From JBGSOV01 sp964558715 (GTDB lineage: Bacteria > Patescibacteriota > Gracilibacteria > CAIRYL01 > GCA-016699755): DNA of 37,845 nt. The translations under genes were made by a program, and so were the position numbers. The DNA is taken from assembly GCA_964558715.1 (NCBI GenBank), contig CAZLFD010000010.1:1-37845 (forward strand), written 5' to 3'. Of the stretch, positions 8,325 through 16,847 are shown piece after piece (the first letter of the stretch is position 1; each line of letters opens with the position of its first letter). The notes under the pieces were generated by a model that saw nothing but the letters and a program-made list of their open reading frames with translations, did not search any database and was not told where the DNA came from.

Positions 8325-10160
8325 TTAATTCACAAAACCGGTTTCAAAACCATCACGTTTTGCCTTGGCAGCATTGATGATCGTTGATTCGGGAGTCGCA
8401 AATGACGGCATATCACAGGCACCTGCTTCAGCATCAAAGAAGAGTTGAAAAATGTCTGCTGTTTCACCATCGATTTTCCAACCGAAGCGCTCAGCAATAT
8501 CTGCTGGATTGGCGATACGCAAACCATAGAGGACTTCTTCATTCATCTGGGCTTCTAGCTCTTTCGTCAACATCAATGTTTCTTCAGCGTTTAAGGCGAG
8601 ATAGCCAGCCAGATAATCGGCGTAATCTGGCGCGTCAGTAGCAGAAACACAACTCTGCGCGCTTTCATAGCCTGCTTCGATAGGTGCTTTTGTTTGGTAA
8701 CGGTAGTAGATCGGGGATTTTTTTCCGGCGGCAAGGCTCCATCCATGCGGGCCATCGAATTTGACATCAGAGGTCATAATGCGAACATCCTTAAAATCAG
8801 GAGCAAGAGTAACAGCACCAGCATCGTGCAAGAGAATGGCGGGAGTTGAAAAACCGTGGGTATAGGTCATATACCAACTACAGTCGATAATAATATCGTG
8901 ATGCTTTCCTCCATCAAGAAAATTCTTCTGCAACTCGGTACTCACCTGATTTTCGTCGAGAATACATTGATTTGTCTCTAGGCGCGATGTCCAGAGTAGG
9001 ATAATATCGAGCAAGTCGTACTGCCAATTTGCTTCTGGGCGTGATGGTGGGAATATCTCATGGTAGATATTGCGCGTCGGAGACACACATTTTGGCGCTG
9101 TGCATTTGATCTCGTCTTTAAGAAGGTTGTCGAGATAATTTATACCGGCTTCACGTTCTGGCGAACCGAATGCTCCGGTCAACACATCGTGAATAGCCTT
9201 GGTAAGCTCTTGGATTTGGTTGGAATATAATCCTCCCGAATAGGCAGCAAGGATATTTTCGCCAGTAATCATCGGCAGTGAATTTTGCTGATCGAGGCCA
9301 CGTTGGCCCAGGTAGAACTGCTTGATGAGCTCGATGGTGATTGCTTTCATCGTCAGCTGTTGTAGTTCATTCAGGCCTGCCTTTTTACTATCTTTTGTAC
9401 CGGCATACCAGGTCTGGCCAAACTTCCCGATGGCAGTCGGTGAATCTTTTACCGGAACAAAGTTCTGATTCAGAATATCGTCAGAAAAACGAGTAGGATC
9501 GAGCACAACGACCTCTTGTAGACCACTACTCTCTTTATATCCTTGGCACAATGTTTTACAGCCTTCGGGTACCTTGTGTTTTGCGGCGACCTTTACCTTT
9601 GTCAGCGGCAGATGTGTGCCGATGAGATAATTTTGATTCGTTTTTGCACCCACTTGCTGATCCCACATCTTTCCGAGTTTAAAAAACGTGTCGAGTACTA
9701 CTTCGTTGCCGACCGTGTCCCAAACCACACGAGAGTTAACGGGGATTGAAAAGAGTCCGTTTTCATCAGCCTGACCTCCGCTTAAACACACAGAATGCGC
9801 TGGTTTCGCAATTGGTCCATCGCCTTTTGGAGAGGTAAACATAAAGAACTGCACCTGAGCAAACGGATCGGCAGTGCCGACGATTTTAAAGGTCTTCCCC
9901 TCTTCAAGCGTCAGCTCCTGACGCGGACTGCTGATGATTGCGCGTTGCCAGACAGAACCATCTGTTCCACGGATCATATAGACGTTGTTCCAGTCGACAT
10001 CGTTAGGAACTTCCGATACAATATTGGTTGCGCAATTCGTGGCGGCAGCCGGTGTATCGGGCATGCCCTCGGGCGCTGCTGGCTGAGCCAATGCTATCGG
10101 TAGAAGCAAGAGCATCGCGCCGGTAAAGAAGGTTGTTATGATTCCAGAAGTGATTTTCAT
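8325..10160 (-). CDS. Secreted protein, paralogue of the upstream gene, function unknown
   Basis: A 611-residue exported protein. The ATG at 10160 gives a clean signal peptide (MKITSG, then a hydrophobic core, cleavage near ALA-Q at about residue 25); an in-frame TTG at 10190 would add ten polar residues and is less likely. The N-terminal domain (about 40-180) has the pattern of an immunoglobulin-like beta-sandwich (FKIVGTADPFAQVQFF, then ADENGLFSIPVNSR). Several cysteines suggest disulfides. Its N- and C-terminal regions align with the upstream neighbour: DWNNVYMIRG matches DWSEIYIIRD, YLIGTH matches FFIGTH, and NPADIAERFGW matches DPQDIAERFVW, with the same RDGFE ending. The central helical region lacks the long low-complexity linker of the paralogue. 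It follows that gene by 38 bases. No enzymatic motif is recognised, so surface or structural function is only a guess. Confidence 0.82.
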   Translation of the reverse strand: MKITSGIITTFFTGAMLLLLPIALAQPAAPEGMPDTPAAATNCATNIVSEVPNDVDWNNVYMIRGTDGSVWQRAIISSPRQELTLEEGKTFKIVGTADPFAQVQFFMFTSPKGDGPIAKPAHSVCLSGGQADENGLFSIPVNSRVVWDTVGNEVVLDTFFKLGKMWDQQVGAKTNQNYLIGTHLPLTKVKVAAKHKVPEGCKTLCQGYKESSGLQEVVVLDPTRFSDDILNQNFVPVKDSPTAIGKFGQTWYAGTKDSKKAGLNELQQLTMKAITIELIKQFYLGQRGLDQQNSLPMITGENILAAYSGGLYSNQIQELTKAIHDVLTGAFGSPEREAGINYLDNLLKDEIKCTAPKCVSPTRNIYHEIFPPSRPEANWQYDLLDIILLWTSRLETNQCILDENQVSTELQKNFLDGGKHHDIIIDCSWYMTYTHGFSTPAILLHDAGAVTLAPDFKDVRIMTSDVKFDGPHGWSLAAGKKSPIYYRYQTKAPIEAGYESAQSCVSATDAPDYADYLAGYLALNAEETLMLTKELEAQMNEEVLYGLRIANPADIAERFGWKIDGETADIFQLFFDAEAGACDMPSFATPESTIINAAKAKRDGFETGFVN

Positions 10161-10198
10161 GGGTCGAAAAAAAGAGGGTTCATATCTCAAGTGAGGGC

Positions 10199-12421
10199 TT
10201 ACTGTAGGATGCCCGCCTCAAAGCCATCGCGAGCTGACGGAACATTTGGTGAAAAGGGGAGATCTGTGTTTTCATCTGCACAGCCTTTCACTTTGACTTC
10301 AAAGAAGAGGCCGAGAATATTTAGCTTCTCATTGTTGCCTTCCCACACGAAGCGCTCAGCAATATCTTGCGGATCAGCCAAGCTGAGGCTGACATAATCA
10401 TCGGCTGCGACATCTTTGGTTTCTTTATTCAGTTCGCTGGCAAGCACTGCTGCTTCGGCAGAACGTAAGTCATACACGCTCGCCACAGCATCGACTGCTT
10501 TATCAAGGTTCGCTTTTTTTGTGCAAAGATTCCCTACTCGGCTTTTCGAGAAGTCATCGGTAAACTCATAGCGATAGTTAATCGGATTCTTCTCGCCAGC
10601 AGCAAGCTGCCAACCTTCTCCGCTAGTGAAAGCGACATCAGCTTCGACGATCCGTGCATCGACGAATTTTGGCTCTAAGAAGACTGCTTCGGGTTTATTG
10701 ATCAGAATCTGCGGAGTGAGTCCGCCGACATATGCATATTGGCAAATATAATCCGCATCGATGCTGATCTGCCCATCAGTTTTAATGCTTTCCTGAAAGT
10801 TAGGATCATCAAGTGCCAGGCATTCGTTTTTTTCTAGCCCACCTGTCCAGAAGTCGATCATATCAAGCAGGTCTTGCGGCCAGGTTTCATTGCTACTGGT
10901 TCTGATCGGGAATATTTCGCGACCTAAGGGTGGAGCCGCTGGCAACAGCCAATCGTCGAACTCGTTGTAGACTTCTTCAGAGCTTTTTCCAGGTGGAGGG
11001 GCGGGTGCGCCACCGGCAGGTCCTTTGCCGTTACTGTTCTTTTTCTTTTTTCCACCGTCTTTGTTTCCTCCACTTTTTGGCTTCTTCGCCGCTTTTTGGT
11101 TACTCGATTTTGGTTTTGGTTGTGCTTTCGGGCGTTGTTGGCCGGTAGGGGGCGCTGCCCCGGCACCACCAGGTCTTTGTACCTGCTGAGCCAAATTTAC
11201 CGTTTCACCGTTCTCATCATAGATAATGTAGGGTACCTCACTTGGTGCATTTGGCACATTTGGTAGATTTTCTGCAGAAGGGAGTTTTGCGAGTAGATTT
11301 GATGGAGCCTCATTATCGGTATCGATGTTCGTCAAAGGCGGATTGATGGCAGGCGGATTGACGGGGAAACCATTGGCAGGCGGATTGACGGGGAAACCAT
11401 TGGCAGGTGTAGGTGTCGGTACGCCCAATCCAGTCTTTAAATCGATGGTACCATGGAATCTATCTCCGGTCATGATCGTACGGATCATTTGCAGTAGCCG
11501 TTTCACATCACGCGAGGCGTTTCCTTGTCCATTCGCTGCCTCACGGATTGATTCTGGATCGAGCGGAACAATACCCGGAGGCACGTTGCCGGCAAACTCG
11601 TTCCCCTGAATCGCACGTTTTAAACGCTCCATTGCAAGCGATTTCATGGCAACCCCTGCAAGCATCTCTTGATCGCGATTATTGTCTCCTGTAGAGCCGG
11701 CATAAAACGTATGTTCACCTGGAGCTCGGGCAACAACGGCTCTTTTTCCACCGAGTTCATCAAAATTTGCTCCCAGTAGTTTGGGGTCAAGCGTTGCCGG
11801 ATCCATGCTCACACCTTCAATCATATTGCTCGAGTCACATAGCAGTGGGCAATTTTTCGGATCACCGATAGCTTCTACTATTGGCCGCGAAGGATAGGAG
11901 TGCGTTCCGATAAAAAAGTTTTGTCCCTCGACCAGATCTTGTGTTGTTTCCCAACCGTCTTCCATCTTATAAAATGCATCGACGACAACTTCGGTGCCAA
12001 GCAGACTCCACAGTAAGCGCGAATTGAATTCAAAATCGAATTTGCCTTCTTTGTCTGCTTTACCGATATTGAAACAGGTGGCCAGGTCTGGTTTGCGTAA
12101 ACCGCCTGCGCCATTGTCTTGTGGAGCAAAAATATACAGTTGAACATCGGCGTAAGAGTTAGCCGTCCCCTGTATTACGGTATTACTGGCATCATCTAAC
12201 ATAAGTCGATGATGATCGCGCAGAGGCGCGCGTTGCCAGGCACCGCCGTTTTCATCACGGATGATGTAAATCTCAGACCAGTCTTGTGCCGTGGGCAAGC
12301 TCGCTGCAATATCGACCGGACAGTTAAGATTGGTCTTAGGGGCATCATTTTGCGAAAAAGATGCGCTCGGAGCGAATACCAAAGCACACGCAACAAGGAA
12401 AAGAGGGGCAAGTTTTTTCAT
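10199..12421 (-). CDS. Large secreted protein with Pro/Lys-rich linker, function unknown
   Basis: First gene of the operon, 740 residues from ATG 12421. A further upstream start is possible in frame, but it would precede the promoter and add 62 residues without the features of a signal peptide. Residues 1-23 form a signal peptide (MKKLAPLFL, cleavage after about ASFS). The N-terminal Ig-like domain and the C-terminal domain match the downstream paralogue. Between them lies a long disordered insertion at about 335-510: a Pro/Asn repeat (NGFPVNPPA twice, encoded by a 27-base tandem repeat) and a Lys/Gly/Asn-rich stretch. This basic segment could bind anionic polymers or DNA, but that is inference. 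Cysteines are conserved with the paralogue. No catalytic motif was seen. Confidence 0.82.
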   Translation of the reverse strand: MKKLAPLFLVACALVFAPSASFSQNDAPKTNLNCPVDIAASLPTAQDWSEIYIIRDENGGAWQRAPLRDHHRLMLDDASNTVIQGTANSYADVQLYIFAPQDNGAGGLRKPDLATCFNIGKADKEGKFDFEFNSRLLWSLLGTEVVVDAFYKMEDGWETTQDLVEGQNFFIGTHSYPSRPIVEAIGDPKNCPLLCDSSNMIEGVSMDPATLDPKLLGANFDELGGKRAVVARAPGEHTFYAGSTGDNNRDQEMLAGVAMKSLAMERLKRAIQGNEFAGNVPPGIVPLDPESIREAANGQGNASRDVKRLLQMIRTIMTGDRFHGTIDLKTGLGVPTPTPANGFPVNPPANGFPVNPPAINPPLTNIDTDNEAPSNLLAKLPSAENLPNVPNAPSEVPYIIYDENGETVNLAQQVQRPGGAGAAPPTGQQRPKAQPKPKSSNQKAAKKPKSGGNKDGGKKKKNSNGKGPAGGAPAPPPGKSSEEVYNEFDDWLLPAAPPLGREIFPIRTSSNETWPQDLLDMIDFWTGGLEKNECLALDDPNFQESIKTDGQISIDADYICQYAYVGGLTPQILINKPEAVFLEPKFVDARIVEADVAFTSGEGWQLAAGEKNPINYRYEFTDDFSKSRVGNLCTKKANLDKAVDAVASVYDLRSAEAAVLASELNKETKDVAADDYVSLSLADPQDIAERFVWEGNNEKLNILGLFFEVKVKGCADENTDLPFSPNVPSARDGFEAGILQ
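11348..11401. repeat. Two tandem copies of a 27-base coding repeat
   Basis: Copies at 11348-11374 and 11375-11401 are identical and encode the nonapeptide NGFPVNPPA twice on the minus strand. The perfect identity suggests recent slippage within the disordered linker of the secreted protein. Confidence 0.9.
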
Positions 12422-12443
12422 ATTGGTTTTAAAATCTAATTCT

Positions 12444-12452
12444 ATTATATCA
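12444..12452 (-). promoter_or_regulatory. Extended -10 promoter of the secreted-protein operon
   Basis: On the minus strand the sequence reads TG-A-TATAAT, a perfect extended -10 element. No good -35 is present, as is usual for extended -10 promoters. Transcription would start near 12437, giving a leader of about 16 bases before ATG 12421. This supports that ATG as the true start. Confidence 0.55.
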
Positions 12453-12605
12453 TGTTCAGAATCAGAATGAAAGATTTTTGTAGAAATACTTTCTTGTCTT
12501 GTTGCATGACAGAAACCAAAAAGTCTGGAAAAATGGAGGGCGTTTATAGCGACGATAAAAACGAAAGACCCCGACATCATCCGGCAAGGTAATCGACTTC
12601 TGGGC

Positions 12606-14699
12606 ATGGAAGCAAATATTGGACAAAAAGAGATTGCACAGCATATTGATACGCTGCGTACAGTGATCGCTTTTCATCAACAGCGATACTACTCTGAAGA
12701 TAACCCGATCATTAGCGATGCTGAGTTTGACCGCTTGTTCGAGCTGCTGAAAACATGGGAAGAATTATGCCCCGAAATGGTCACGCCCGACTCCCCCACT
12801 CGCCGTGCCGGTGTGCTGATTCAGTCAGAACTTACAAAAGTAAAACACGATATTCCGATGCTCTCACTCGATAACGCTTATTCTGGCGATGAACTCTTAG
12901 AATTTGAAACGCGCTGCCATAACATTCTCAAAAAAGAAGACCTGAGCGCGCCACTAGAGTATTTTGTCGAACTTAAGTTCGACGGCTTAGGGGTTTCACT
13001 TATCTATGAAAATGACTATTTTGTGCGTGGCGCCACACGTGGCAATGGTGAGATCGGCGAAGACATCACCGAAAATCTGAAGACGATGCAAAGCGTTCCA
13101 CTCAATTCGCCGTTCAGTAAGCTAGGCTGTAAACGTGCCGAAGTACGCGGTGAGGTACTGATGAATAAGACGGATTTTCAGAGGCTCAATCAATATCGCG
13201 CCGAGAACGGCGAGGCCGAATTTGCCAATCCGCGCAATGCCGCCAGTGGCTCACTCCGTCAGCTCGATACGCACATTACCGCCAAGCGGCGATTGACGTT
13301 TTATGCCTTCGAAGTCTTTTTAGATGGCAAAAAACTGCCACTTGAAACGCAATCTAATGGCGAAAAAGTACTGCAAGAGCTGGGGTTTATCACGTCGCCG
13401 TTTACCAGTGTTTGCCCCTCCATCGGCCAAGTGACGACAATTGCAGAAAGGATGGAAGCAAAACGCCACGATTTTGCCTTTGAAACCGATGGCCTAGTGG
13501 TAAAAGTGCAGCACTTCCGTACGCAAAACCTACTGGGGAAGACCGGTCACCATCCACGCTGGGCGATCGCTTACAAGTTTCCGGCTGTGCAGGTCGAAAC
13601 CACGATCACCGGTATTACCTTTCAGGTCGGGCGCACTGGTGTAGTTACTCCGGTAGCGGAACTGACGCCAAAGAAATTGGAAGGCGTAACGGTGGCGCGC
13701 GCCACACTGCATAATTTTGATGAAGTAGAGAAGAAAGATTTTCGTATTGGCGATGTCGCTTTGCTCGAGCGAGCAGGAGATGTGATTCCGCACCTTATCC
13801 ATCCGATTTTGGATAAACGAACGGGAAAAGAGCAGTCGATCGAGATACCGAAACATTGTCCGATTTGCAAATCCGATCTGCTCAAAAACGAAGGCGAAGT
13901 GGCATTGCGCTGCATAAACCCAAATTGCCCGGCACAAGTCGCCGGGCGCATCGCTTATTTTACGAGCAAGGCGGGGCTCGATATCGCCCATCTCGGGCCC
14001 GAGCGCATTCAGCAGTTTTTAGATGCCGGGCTCATTAGCGGCATGGTCGACCTCTATCATATTAAGAAGCAACAACTTTTGGCGCTACCATCATTTAAAG
14101 AAAAAGCCGCGCAAAACGTTGTGGATGCATTAGAGGATTCTAAGCGCCAGCCTTTATGGAGATTGATCACCGCTCTCGGTATTCCACTTGTTGGGCCGCG
14201 CACCGCCAAAGTGCTTGCCAAGCATTTTGGAAATCTATGGAAGATAGCCGATGCAAACACGGAAGACCTAGAAACGATTTACGATATTGGCCCGCAGGTA
14301 GCGGAGTCTATCGGCAATTTTTTCGGGAAGACGGAAGTCCGCAACACGCTGAAAAAACTCGAAGCCGCGGGGCTCAATTTTTCCGCCGAAGCACAAACGA
14401 CCGTGCGGTCTGATTTTACCGATAAAAGGGTCGTACTCACCGGTTCGCTGCAGCAACTCACTCGCGATGATGCGAAAGCCCTGCTCGAAACCTTAGGAGC
14501 CGAAGTCGTCAGTTCGGTAAGTAAAAATACCGATTTTGTGATTTGCGGCGAAAGCGCAGGTAGCAAGCTCGATAAAGCCAAAGAGCTCGGTATATCGATA
14601 TTGGATGAAGCCGACTTTTTAAACAAGATTCCTGCAAAACTGCGCCCGCAAGGCGGAAATCTTGATTCTGCGGCACAATTGGTGCAGACTTTATTCTAA
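12606..14699 (+). CDS. ligA: NAD-dependent DNA ligase LigA
   Basis: Seals nicks in replication and repair using NAD. The 697 residues follow the complete family order: domain Ia, nucleotidyltransferase domain with the adenylated lysine in LKFDG (Lys124), OB fold, four-cysteine zinc finger (Cys418, 421, 436, 441), helix-hairpin-helix region and a C-terminal BRCT domain (about 605-680). ATG at 12606 fits the usual N-terminus. The gene heads a plus-strand unit with the protein mannosyltransferase gene 14 bases downstream. The upstream gap is shared with the divergent secreted-protein operon. Identification is secure. Confidence 0.97.
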   Translation: MEANIGQKEIAQHIDTLRTVIAFHQQRYYSEDNPIISDAEFDRLFELLKTWEELCPEMVTPDSPTRRAGVLIQSELTKVKHDIPMLSLDNAYSGDELLEFETRCHNILKKEDLSAPLEYFVELKFDGLGVSLIYENDYFVRGATRGNGEIGEDITENLKTMQSVPLNSPFSKLGCKRAEVRGEVLMNKTDFQRLNQYRAENGEAEFANPRNAASGSLRQLDTHITAKRRLTFYAFEVFLDGKKLPLETQSNGEKVLQELGFITSPFTSVCPSIGQVTTIAERMEAKRHDFAFETDGLVVKVQHFRTQNLLGKTGHHPRWAIAYKFPAVQVETTITGITFQVGRTGVVTPVAELTPKKLEGVTVARATLHNFDEVEKKDFRIGDVALLERAGDVIPHLIHPILDKRTGKEQSIEIPKHCPICKSDLLKNEGEVALRCINPNCPAQVAGRIAYFTSKAGLDIAHLGPERIQQFLDAGLISGMVDLYHIKKQQLLALPSFKEKAAQNVVDALEDSKRQPLWRLITALGIPLVGPRTAKVLAKHFGNLWKIADANTEDLETIYDIGPQVAESIGNFFGKTEVRNTLKKLEAAGLNFSAEAQTTVRSDFTDKRVVLTGSLQQLTRDDAKALLETLGAEVVSSVSKNTDFVICGESAGSKLDKAKELGISILDEADFLNKIPAKLRPQGGNLDSAAQLVQTLF

Positions 14700-14713
14700 G
14701 CAAATCATTATTT

Positions 14714-16174
14714 ATGGCGAAGAAAAACCCCGCAGCAAAACCACCACAGACCAGTATTCTTGCTTGGCTGAAAAACGAGGTGTTTTTAATCGCTGCGATT
14801 GTCGTGCTTTCTGCCGGTACGCATTTTTACTCCTTTAACTTTCCCAATCAGATCGTCTTCGACGAACTGCATTTTGCCAACTTCATCACCAATCACTTAG
14901 CCGGCACGTATTATTTCGATATCCATCCCCCGCTTGCCAAGATCATCCTTGCTGAATCGGCAAATTTATTTGGGCTCGCGCCAGATCTGGGTTTTGAGTA
15001 CGAGAAGATCGGCAAAGAATACAGTCACCCCGAGTTCTATCAGTTTATCCGCTTGATTGTCACTTTTTTTGGCTTCCTGCTTCCGCTTTGCCTTTATTTT
15101 TTAGCACGCGAACTGTTTCACGATAAATGGATCGCCTTTATCGCCGGATTTCTCGCCGTTTTCGAAAACGCCCTCTTGGTACACTCACGTTATATTTTAA
15201 CGGATATCTTTTTGCTGACCTTTGGCCTGCTTGGTCTTGCTTTTTTACTGATGCATTTGCGGCGGAGTACAGAAAAACGGAAGCATTCCTGGTGGCCACT
15301 GATTCTATCTGGACTCTTTCTCGGCGGTGCGCTTTCGGTCAAGTGGACGGGGCTTGTCTTCCCCGGGCTTGCCGGGCTGATTGTGCTCTACTATTTCTTC
15401 CGCAGTTTTGACGTATCCCGCTTTTGCATTCGTGCCGGAGTGTTATTAGCAACAGTTGCCATGGTCTACATTGCATCATTCGCATGGCATCTCAATAGCC
15501 TCGATAAATCCGGCCCCGGCGATGCCTTTATGACCCCCGAGTTCCGCGCGACCTTAACCGGAACGGCAGAAGCAAACAATCCGAGCGTAGAACCAAAGAC
15601 CTTTTGGCCGAAATTTACTGAATTGAATAAACAGATGTACACCTCAAACAAGGGAATAACATCAGAGCATGCCTATGGTTCAAAATGGTACAGCTGGCCG
15701 TTTATGAGCCGCACAGTGTATTATTGGAACGAACGTGTAAATGCGGATGACGCCGAAAATCTTGACGAACACCGTATCTACCTGCTCGGAAACCCCGCCA
15801 TTTGGTGGGTGGGCGCGCTGATCATGTTCTTTCTTACTTTTCATGTACTGGCGTATTTGTATGTCGGCAAAACGGTAGAATATCTGATTCCGCTTGCCAT
15901 TATCCTGATTGGCTTTTGGGCAAACCTACTGCCGTATGCTCCCATCGACCGCGTCAGCTTTGTGTATCATTACTTTCCTTCGCTTTTGTTTGTAATGATC
16001 GCCATCGCCTATGTCTTCCGCCGCCTGCTTTGGAAAGATGAACTCAGGTATATTACAGTTTTTTACCTCGCAATCGTCATGCTGACCTACGCTTATTTTA
16101 GCCCACTCACCTATGGCGTGGCATTATCGCCAGAAGCTTTCGACGCTCGCATGTGGTTACCAGGTTGGCGATAA
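14714..16174 (+). CDS. Polyprenyl-phosphate-mannose protein O-mannosyltransferase (PMT/GT39 family)
   Basis: Integral membrane glycosyltransferase that transfers mannose from a polyprenyl phosphate carrier to Ser/Thr of proteins being exported. Signature motifs are the catalytic FDELHF (49-54, with Asp50/Glu51), DIHPPLAK (69-76), HSRYILTD (157-164) and SVKWTG (208-213). Many hydrophobic segments follow, with a C-terminal four-helix region as in bacterial PMTs. The 486 residues match bacterial homologues. The short cytoplasmic N-terminus is rich in Lys, Ala and Pro. It sits between ligA and a small peptidoglycan-binding-like gene that overlaps its end. Thr/Pro-rich secreted proteins encoded nearby are plausible acceptors. 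The family is very likely; mannose as donor sugar is inferred from the family. Confidence 0.93.
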   Translation: MAKKNPAAKPPQTSILAWLKNEVFLIAAIVVLSAGTHFYSFNFPNQIVFDELHFANFITNHLAGTYYFDIHPPLAKIILAESANLFGLAPDLGFEYEKIGKEYSHPEFYQFIRLIVTFFGFLLPLCLYFLARELFHDKWIAFIAGFLAVFENALLVHSRYILTDIFLLTFGLLGLAFLLMHLRRSTEKRKHSWWPLILSGLFLGGALSVKWTGLVFPGLAGLIVLYYFFRSFDVSRFCIRAGVLLATVAMVYIASFAWHLNSLDKSGPGDAFMTPEFRATLTGTAEANNPSVEPKTFWPKFTELNKQMYTSNKGITSEHAYGSKWYSWPFMSRTVYYWNERVNADDAENLDEHRIYLLGNPAIWWVGALIMFFLTFHVLAYLYVGKTVEYLIPLAIILIGFWANLLPYAPIDRVSFVYHYFPSLLFVMIAIAYVFRRLLWKDELRYITVFYLAIVMLTYAYFSPLTYGVALSPEAFDARMWLPGWR

Positions 16175-16827
16175 CTACAAATCTCACAGACAGTACAAAA
16201 AAAGACCTACAAACAGAATTGGGGATTAAAGCCGATGGTTGGTTCGGTAATGGCACCGTCAGCCGCTTGGTCGAATCACTTCCTGTTCAACATGGGGTGG
16301 TAGATCCGCATGCAGAATTTGAATCCTTTGCCGACCGCGTCGAGCAAACAGCCGGGTTGGAAATCGCTGAGCACCTGCGCGCTTTTTACTACGACCTCAA
16401 CGCAGACATCCGCGAGGTACCACCCATGACTCATATCCACGAAGCCGGTACCCCAGATTTTATCAAAGACAGGCAGGGGGTCATCCACTTTAGCGAAGCG
16501 CAGAGTATTATTGACATCTACCAAGAAGTCCCGTTCCTCAATGGCGGGCATATCAACCGCATCTACCATTATCTTGATGATCCTGCAGCAACGAGCATCC
16601 TCGTTCCCGAAGAAAAGGAGATTGTTCCGGTCGAGAAGCTCCCGGGTGACTTCCCATTCTACCTCAGCAACGATCGCGAGCGCCTGTTTGATGTCGAAGG
16701 CAATATCGCAGAGCGATCCTGGAACCGCAGTTATCTTTTTCGCAAGGGAGACTATCGCGGAAGAAGGTTCTTCGTAACCGCTGACAACGCTGTACACGAA
16801 GACCGCGACCCCATTGAATCAGCCTGA
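16153..16827 (+). CDS. Hypothetical protein with peptidoglycan-binding-like N-terminus
   Basis: A 224-residue protein without signal peptide or membrane segment. Residues 17-43 (LQTELGIKADGWFGNGTVSRL-type pattern: LQ, LG, DGxFG, T, V) resemble half of a PG_binding_1 domain. The rest is a polar domain I do not recognise. The only start early enough to include that motif is GTG at 16153 (or TTG at 16165), both inside the mannosyltransferase gene; the GTG overlaps it by 22 bases, implying translational coupling. The first ATG lies far inside and would remove the motif. It ends 20 bases from the convergent truB. Its role is unknown; a link with exported or wall-associated proteins is suggested only by the motif and neighbour. 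Confidence 0.65.
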   Translation: MVTRLAITTNLTDSTKKDLQTELGIKADGWFGNGTVSRLVESLPVQHGVVDPHAEFESFADRVEQTAGLEIAEHLRAFYYDLNADIREVPPMTHIHEAGTPDFIKDRQGVIHFSEAQSIIDIYQEVPFLNGGHINRIYHYLDDPAATSILVPEEKEIVPVEKLPGDFPFYLSNDRERLFDVEGNIAERSWNRSYLFRKGDYRGRRFFVTADNAVHEDRDPIESA

Positions 16828-16847
16828 GCGCATACCAGGCGAAATAC

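Noticed and set aside
10161..10190. TTG start at 10190 for the secreted paralogue
   Set aside because: It would place ten polar residues before the signal peptide; ATG 10160 is the better start.
13530..13991. 153-codon minus-strand frame inside ligA
   Set aside because: Antisense shadow covering the ligase OB-fold and zinc-finger coding region.
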